Shown one piece after another: positions 59,236 to 64,000 of a stretch of DNA of 64,000 bases. The notes below the pieces were generated by a model. It was given only the letters and a program-made list of their open reading frames with translations. It was not told where the DNA came from and made no database searches. A program made the position numbers and the translations under genes. How positions within the stretch are numbered: position 1 is the first letter of the stretch; every line of letters begins with the position of its first letter. This DNA is from an uncultured Sphingomonas sp. (GTDB lineage: Bacteria; Pseudomonadota; Alphaproteobacteria; Sphingomonadales; Sphingomonadaceae), in NCBI RefSeq assembly GCF_913777625.1, contig NZ_CAJYTI010000020.1, positions 186,001 through 250,000 on the forward strand. Direction: 5' to 3'.

Positions 59236-60408
59236 CGGGCGCCGCAACCGGGCAATATCCTCGATCTTCAGCCACCCCGGACGATCGAAGCCGCCCCGCG
59301 CCTGCATCGCCAGGAAGTTGCCGACGATGATCAACGCCGCGGACTGGACGGCTGCGTCGTCGATCGGCGCGTCGGCCGACAACGCCGCACGCAGCGCGTC
59401 CCGCCCGTTCTCGGCGCGCCGTCGGCGCATATCCAGCGCGAACGGCACGAGCTGCGGATCGCGCGCTGCCGCCAGGGCAAGGGCGTGGGTCGATCGCATC
59501 AACGCCGCCCAGGATTGGTACCGCGCAGACCCCGCAGGCTCGTGCAATTCGTCTCGCATGTTCATCACCAGCGCGCCGAAGCCGGCGTCGAGCAGATCGG
59601 TGCGGGTTCGGAAATAATGCGCGACGCTGGAATTCGAAACTCCCGCGCGCGCCGCGACCGCCCGATGCGATACCGCCGCAACCCCCTGCTCCGCGATCAG
59701 CGAGGCGATCGCCGCCGCCACTTCCGCGCGCTTGGTTCCCGCGGACAAGTCGACCGGCAGCGGCGCTTCCGCACTCTCGCTACCGGTCGCCGCCACCAGT
59801 TGCGCGAAATGCACGGACAGGCCGACTTCGCCGCCCGCCAGCCGGGCGGCGAGGCGCTCGACGGTGGCCGCGCGGAGCAGCCGGTACTCGGCATTGCTAC
59901 CTGCAGCGAGCGAGAACGGAAGTTCGTCGCGAATGTAATTCGCGATAGCACATCCGAAGATCCCCGCCTCCTCGGCCGGCAGATGCGCCAGCATCACCTC
60001 CCGCCAGAACGCATCCTGCGCGTCCAGCACCGCGGCCATCCCCGGATAGGTGCTGGGATTGGCCCCGGCTTCGAGCAACAACTCGCAACCCGCCAGCGTC
60101 GCCACGCGGCGCCCTTGGCATGCATCTTCGAACCACGTCGTGATGACCGCTGCGAGAATGGAGGGAGAGGCCAGATTCAACGCTTTCACGCGCTGGCGCC
60201 AAATTGCCTGCACCTCCTGCTGGTCAAGATGTTCCCGCTCCAGCAATTGCTTGAGCAAGGCCGCCTTGTCACCGATCCGATAGCTGAGCGAACCCAGCGA
60301 AATCCCGACATCCTGCGCGATCGTGCGAAGGCTGAGACCACGCATTCCTTCGGCAGCAATCCGAGCACGCGCTGCATCGATCAGTTGCCGAACATGTGAA
60401 TTGGTCAT
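59212..60408 (-). CDS. Double TetR-family regulator (two HTH/ligand modules in one chain)
   Basis: 398 residues, twice the normal TetR length. The first HTH is at about 8-55 (LIDAARARIAAEGMRGLSLR, TIAQDVGISLGSLSYRIGDK) with a ligand domain to about 190. The second HTH is at about 230-275 (EVAAAIASLIAEQGVAAVSH, RAVAARAGVSNSSVAHYFRT), again with a ligand domain. A fused tandem can act as an intramolecular dimer. It converges on the MFS gene and is likely to regulate the receptor/PI-PLC/MFS genes. Confidence 0.8.
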   Translation of the reverse strand: MTNSHVRQLIDAARARIAAEGMRGLSLRTIAQDVGISLGSLSYRIGDKAALLKQLLEREHLDQQEVQAIWRQRVKALNLASPSILAAVITTWFEDACQGRRVATLAGCELLLEAGANPSTYPGMAAVLDAQDAFWREVMLAHLPAEEAGIFGCAIANYIRDELPFSLAAGSNAEYRLLRAATVERLAARLAGGEVGLSVHFAQLVAATGSESAEAPLPVDLSAGTKRAEVAAAIASLIAEQGVAAVSHRAVAARAGVSNSSVAHYFRTRTDLLDAGFGALVMNMRDELHEPAGSARYQSWAALMRSTHALALAAARDPQLVPFALDMRRRRAENGRDALRAALSADAPIDDAAVQSAALIIVGNFLAMQARGGFDRPGWLKIEDIARLRRPSGIAESA

Positions 60409-60578
60409 GTCAGCGCACCAATGCCGCCGTCCCGGCCGCGAGGCAATCCGTCATACGCACTGGGCACACTCCCTCGGTTAGCAAACACAGTCATTTGAAC
60501 TTCTTCCTGAATGGTCAGAAATGCGGGCGATAGAATTCGCGGACACACGTCGTTGCGCGGAAACCGATTTTTTCTGCG
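60409..60578. other. Intergenic gap, no gene seen
   Basis: 170 bp between the start of the double TetR gene and the stop of the DUF2827 gene. It probably contains the tetR promoter (minus strand runs the other way for the DUF2827 unit's end). No hairpin with U-tract and no clear operator repeat was found. Confidence 0.3.
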
Positions 60579-61724
60579 CTAGCGATGGCGCGCGACAGTG
60601 CTGGCGCGGCTCAGCAGGCCGAATAGAAGATCATCATATTGGTCCGCCAACGCGCGATTGGTTGCGAGGAAGCGCTGAATTCGGCGGCGTTGGCGATCAC
60701 GATAGGGCTGCCATTCGGCATCGTGCCGCGCACAGACGCCAAGGATGTGACGCTCGGCCACATCCACGGCGTTTTCCGGATAGTAATAGCCAAGATCCCG
60801 GACGATCTGCGCATTGTGGATCAACGGATATCCCTGCCAGCAGCATTCGAGATAGAAATAGTTCAGCGGCAGGCCCCACTGGTGCGACACCACGATATCG
60901 GTGTGGGAACTGAGGAAATCGGGCGTGCGGACGCGGTCGAGGAACACCGCCTTCCCCGCCTTCACGATGTCGAGATGCCGCATCAGACCGGCGAACTCCC
61001 GATCCGCCAGCGCCATATCCTTGCTGTTGGCGACGTACAGCATCTCGAAGCGGTCTGGCGCGACCCGGAAGGCGCGCTCTGTCGCCAGGATCGGATAGAG
61101 GCAGAATTTCAGCACGTCGATGTTGGGCTCGATCACCGCCACGCGGCGGGGCGCCTCGCGGGGACGGTACTCGCCTCCATGGGGAAGCGCCGCGGCGACG
61201 CTCTCGATGGCCATCGGATCCCACACAAAGGGGACCTCCCGTGCCGGACATCGGCGCAGCGTCTGCAGCAACGGAAGCGTCGTGCCCGAGACCTGCGGTA
61301 TCGCCCAGAGCTCGTCATAGTGCTGGTTGATGAAGATCGAGTCCCATAGCGGGCGCCCGAAGATCATGGCCTCGATGTTCTGGACATATTCCGGCCCGCA
61401 ACAATAGCTGACGAGCCGCGTCCCCTGCCCCTTGATCCGGGCGGTCTGCTCCGGGGAAATCTGCCCGCCCAGTTCGATCACCACGTCCAGCCCGTCACAG
61501 GCCTCGTCGAACGACGCCGTGGGAAAGGCCTTCAAGTCCCAGGGGAGTGCGGGGGTGATCGCAACATCCGTCGTGTTGAGCAGCACGACGTCATGGCCGA
61601 GAGGCGAGGTACGGAAGAGCTTGGCGAGGAACAGCGCATTCTGCTTGATGCCGTTGCTCCAGAGGCTTTCATCCGGTGCACGCAAGCCAATCGTGACACC
61701 GATGCGCAAAGGCCGACGCGCCAT
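60579..61724 (-). CDS. DUF2827 glycosyltransferase-like protein, copy 3 (distal)
   Basis: 381 residues. It opens LRIGVTIGLRAPDESLWSNG and contains FLAKLFRTSPLGHDVVLLNT, DVVIELGGQISPEQTARIKG, VAVIEPNIDVLKFCLYPIL and SHQWGLPLNYFYLECCWQGY, the DUF2827 pattern. The two-lobed Rossmann-like layout and the PLIHNAQIVRDLGYYYPE motif resemble GT-B glycosyltransferases. No signal peptide, so cytosolic. Donor and acceptor are unknown. It is the last of a co-directional run with two paralogues and a secreted orphan; the gap to the preceding stop is 3 bp. Confidence 0.72.
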   Translation of the reverse strand: MARRPLRIGVTIGLRAPDESLWSNGIKQNALFLAKLFRTSPLGHDVVLLNTTDVAITPALPWDLKAFPTASFDEACDGLDVVIELGGQISPEQTARIKGQGTRLVSYCCGPEYVQNIEAMIFGRPLWDSIFINQHYDELWAIPQVSGTTLPLLQTLRRCPAREVPFVWDPMAIESVAAALPHGGEYRPREAPRRVAVIEPNIDVLKFCLYPILATERAFRVAPDRFEMLYVANSKDMALADREFAGLMRHLDIVKAGKAVFLDRVRTPDFLSSHTDIVVSHQWGLPLNYFYLECCWQGYPLIHNAQIVRDLGYYYPENAVDVAERHILGVCARHDAEWQPYRDRQRRRIQRFLATNRALADQYDDLLFGLLSRASTVARHR

Positions 61725-61727
61725 ATT

Positions 61728-62282
61728 CTATCCTGTCCAATTGAGGGAAGCCTGGCGCCGAAGGACGAGGCAGCCGCCGTTGCTGCTGATCAGGCTGTAG
61801 GTCTCGCCCGCCTGACGCGGGTTCTGATACACCGTGATGCCGTCGATCAGCTGGCCGGAGGGGAAGCCGCCAAGGTCGGCCGCCGCGACGGCCGAGCATG
61901 CCCGAGGCGCGTAGGAAACGCGTTCGACCAGCACCGCACAACCTGCGGGGGACGGGATCGCCGCGATCGTGAGCGCAGCACGAAGCGTGCCGTTGCCCAG
62001 ACCGGTCATCGAGAAGAACGGTGCGCTGTCGGGCACCTTGCGATCCCAGTCGATGATGATGTCTTGCAGGGTCGCCCCTGCGGTACCGCGCTGGGCGATG
62101 GCCGTGATCATCGGCAGGCAGCGTTTCACGCCGACCGTCCGTGCCGCCGCTACCACCAGTGGCTCCTTCGGCGGCGGCGCAGCCTTCGGCCCTGCGGCCG
62201 CCATCTGCCCCAGCAGGAAGCCGCCAAGCGCCATCGGCACCGCCACCGTCAGCCTGGCGCGCCACACGATCCGCCCGCTCAT
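61728..62282 (-). CDS. Secreted orphan protein between DUF2827 genes
   Basis: 184 residues; ATG overlaps the stop of the upstream DUF2827 gene (ATGA). A basic start and hydrophobic stretch (about 9-30, LTVAVPMALGGFLLGQMAAA) act as signal peptide or anchor. The rest is beta-rich with four Cys (KRCLP, AGCAVL, RACSAV, GGCLVL) that could form two disulfides. I do not recognise the family. Its coupling with glycosyltransferase-like genes hints at an envelope glycoconjugate or a modified surface protein. Confidence 0.6.
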   Translation of the reverse strand: MSGRIVWRARLTVAVPMALGGFLLGQMAAAGPKAAPPPKEPLVVAAARTVGVKRCLPMITAIAQRGTAGATLQDIIIDWDRKVPDSAPFFSMTGLGNGTLRAALTIAAIPSPAGCAVLVERVSYAPRACSAVAAADLGGFPSGQLIDGITVYQNPRQAGETYSLISSNGGCLVLRRQASLNWTG

Positions 62283-63436
62283 TGCTCCCGCTTCCGCGCG
62301 ACGACCGCCTGCAGCACGCTGCCATAGGCAGCGATGTTCGCTTCCGCATCGGGATCCAGCTGCCGCAACAAGGATTGCGCCTGCGCGCGATAGGCGTCGA
62401 GGTTGCGATCATGCCCCGCCAGCGCCTGGCGAAGCGCCAGCGCTCCATCCTGCGGATCGAACGAGCGGTACCGATAGCCGCAGTCGTTGAGCAGGTGCGA
62501 GTTGTGGATCAGCGGAAATCCGCCGTACAGGGCTTCGTAATACACATAATTCTGGGCATTTTCCCAGTGATGCGAGACGATCGCGTCCGCCGCGCGCCCC
62601 ATGACGTGGAAAATCGGAAATCGCGGCTCGAAGGTCGCCAGCCCCTGATTCACCAGGTCCATCGACCGTGCATAGGCAACGAAATCCGCCTGCTCCTTCA
62701 GCGCCATGCCGTTGTACACCTGCAGGAGCTCGATCGCGTTCGGATCCTGCCGGTGGGCAACGTCGCACAACAGCAACGGCAGGTGGCAGGTCTTGACCGT
62801 ACAGATGTTGGGTTCGACCACGGCCACGCGCCATCGACGCCGGCCGGGCCGATATTCGAACGGCTCCTCGACGCCTGCCTTCGCCTTCGCGCGTTCGAGG
62901 AGCGTCGGATTCCACAGGTGCTGCATCACCCGAACCGGGGCACGAAAGCCGCTCCGATAATAGGGCGCGCAGGTCTTCTCGAAGGCGGGGAGCGTCCAGA
63001 TCTCGTCGTACGGCACGCCCGACATCAACAATGCGGGCGGCAATTCGAAGATCATCCGCTCGACATCGATCACGAAATCGTTTGCGACCCGCATGCCGAT
63101 GATGCGCCCGCCCCGCCCCGCAAACTGCCGGCCCCACTCGGGATCGAGCTGGGCGCTGAGCTCGATGATCACGTCAAGTTCGTTCATCGCCTCGGTGAGC
63201 GTGAGCACCGGCGCCGGCGCCTGTTGCAGGAAATCGCCGGCAGCGGCGGGATCGCCCGGCCCCCCGTTGACGATGAAACAGCGCTCGACGACCGGCGATT
63301 GCGCCAGCAGCATCAGAAGAAAATAGCAGTTCTGGAAAATGCCGTTTTCCCAGAGGGACTGGCTGCCGTCGCGGATGAACAGGGTAACCCCGACCTTGAG
63401 CCGGGGGCCGACCGCACGCGCACTCGTCGCGATCAT
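62279..63436 (-). CDS. DUF2827 glycosyltransferase-like protein, copy 2
   Basis: 385 residues. It opens LKVGVTLFIRDGSQSLWENG, with FQNCYFLLMLLAQSPVVERC, LDVIIELSAQLDPEWGRQFA, VAVVEPNICTVKTCHLPLLL and SHHWENAQNYVYYEALYGGF, the same set of blocks as the distal copy. PLIHNSHLLNDCGYRYRSFD lies near the C-terminus, as in GT-B nucleotide-sugar sites. ATGA overlaps link it with both neighbours. The three copies are only moderately similar, so the duplications are old and the enzymes may act on successive sugars. Confidence 0.72.
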   Translation of the reverse strand: MIATSARAVGPRLKVGVTLFIRDGSQSLWENGIFQNCYFLLMLLAQSPVVERCFIVNGGPGDPAAAGDFLQQAPAPVLTLTEAMNELDVIIELSAQLDPEWGRQFAGRGGRIIGMRVANDFVIDVERMIFELPPALLMSGVPYDEIWTLPAFEKTCAPYYRSGFRAPVRVMQHLWNPTLLERAKAKAGVEEPFEYRPGRRRWRVAVVEPNICTVKTCHLPLLLCDVAHRQDPNAIELLQVYNGMALKEQADFVAYARSMDLVNQGLATFEPRFPIFHVMGRAADAIVSHHWENAQNYVYYEALYGGFPLIHNSHLLNDCGYRYRSFDPQDGALALRQALAGHDRNLDAYRAQAQSLLRQLDPDAEANIAAYGSVLQAVVARKREQ

Positions 63437-64000
63437 GCGCGACGCCTTTCCGCAACCGCGACCAGGTCCAGCAGCCTGCGCGCATAGGCGTTCTGATTAT
63501 GCCGGTCGAACGGGCTGAGGCTTGCGATCTTGGTCGCCGCCGCGGCCTTGTAGGCCGGCAACTCCCGATCGTGCTCCCGGCAGGCCCGCAAGAACTGATG
63601 CGCACCGGCGGCCACGTCCGATTCCGGATAATAATATCCCACCTGCGCAAACAGAGGAGAATTGTGAATCAGTGGGTACCCCCCCGCAATTGCGTCCAGA
63701 TAAAGATAGTTCTGCGAACACTCCAGTTGATGGCTGACGACGACATTCGCCCCGCGCCCCATCACATGGGAGAAAAAGTCGCGATGATGCAGCGAGACTT
63801 TGCCATTTCGGTACAAGTTACTGCTTTCCATCAGCGCAGCGAAGGTACCGTGCTCGGCCAGATGCGCCGCGTTCATGAACCGGACGGCAGCGATGGCCTG
63901 CGGGTCGATCCGCTCGACTTCCTCCGCGATCAGGAAGGGGATGATCCCCATCTTGATGGGAGACAGATTGGGCTCGAAAATTGCGACGGTTGCCGGCTCC
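63433..64000 (-). CDS. DUF2827 glycosyltransferase-like protein, copy 1 (5' end outside window)
   Basis: The frame is open to the window edge, so only the C-terminal about 188 residues are present. It reads PATVAIFEPNLSPIKMGIIP, SHQLECSQNYLYLDAIAGGY, PLIHNSPLFAQVGYYYPESD, the C-terminal half of the DUF2827 pattern. The stop overlaps the ATG of copy 2. The operon probably starts beyond position 64000. Confidence 0.72.
   Translation of the reverse strand, partial: EPATVAIFEPNLSPIKMGIIPFLIAEEVERIDPQAIAAVRFMNAAHLAEHGTFAALMESSNLYRNGKVSLHHRDFFSHVMGRGANVVVSHQLECSQNYLYLDAIAGGYPLIHNSPLFAQVGYYYPESDVAAGAHQFLRACREHDRELPAYKAAAATKIASLSPFDRHNQNAYARRLLDLVAVAERRRA

Overview
This 64 kb window is high-GC chromosomal DNA from an alphaproteobacterium, most probably a sphingomonad (Sphingomonas or a close relative). 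The evidence is the TonB-dependent receptors ending in aromatic residues, the tightly overlapping ATGA/GTGA gene junctions, the family content (Rrf2/NsrR, DUF6683, alphaproteobacterial Nudix, Tat-exported ferritin-like proteins) and dispersed intergenic dyads of the CCCCGGCGAAAGCCGGGG type. No rRNA, tRNA, CRISPR array, integrase or transposase was recognised.

Layout. 0-14.3 kb: the end of a TonB-dependent receptor, a TauE/SafE permease, a Tat-signal aminotransferase, then a divergent two-component system (histidine kinase plus NtrC-like regulator) facing a MacB/FtsX-type export operon (adaptor, ATPase, an overlooked 33-residue membrane peptide, two large paralogous permeases), then a periplasmic M3 peptidase. 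14.5-16.6 kb: Pit phosphate permease and an in-frame Nudix-DUF47 fusion. 16.8-41.4 kb: a type III secretion (T3SS) island. 41.4-54 kb: LysR/MFS pair, ECF sigma/anti-sigma with a divergent subtilisin-like protease, a Gly/Ala-rich secreted protein, hcp-nsrR (nitrosative stress), a Crp/Fnr regulator facing two exported ferritin-like proteins and an Nramp transporter. 54-60.4 kb: TonB receptor, secreted Ca-dependent PI-PLC-like protein, MFS transporter and a double-headed TetR regulator. 60.6-64 kb: three DUF2827 glycosyltransferase-like genes and a secreted orphan.

The centrepiece is a non-flagellar T3SS. The minus-strand operon reads lytic transglycosylase-sctV-sctC-sctD-sctF-sctI-sctJ-sctK-sctL-sctN-sctO-sctP. 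The divergent plus-strand operon reads sctU-(FliO-like)-sctQ-sctR-sctS-sctT-(LuxR-type HTH). Around this core lie four units without ordinary export signals: a class-3 lipase, a 151-residue orphan, a 211-residue filament-like protein whose C-terminal half resembles the needle gene, and a LysM2/cysteine-amidase/transglycosylase-like protein. All four are preceded by the same DNA box, consensus CTAANCGAWTCGTNGAG, with a 9-bp palindromic core; it occurs twice in tandem in front of the filament gene. I infer a T3SS regulon, perhaps driven by the small LuxR-type protein that ends the sctU operon. No classical translocon, gatekeeper or chaperone genes are recognisable, and a FliO homologue sits in the export-apparatus operon. 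These points make it an atypical injectisome worth study.
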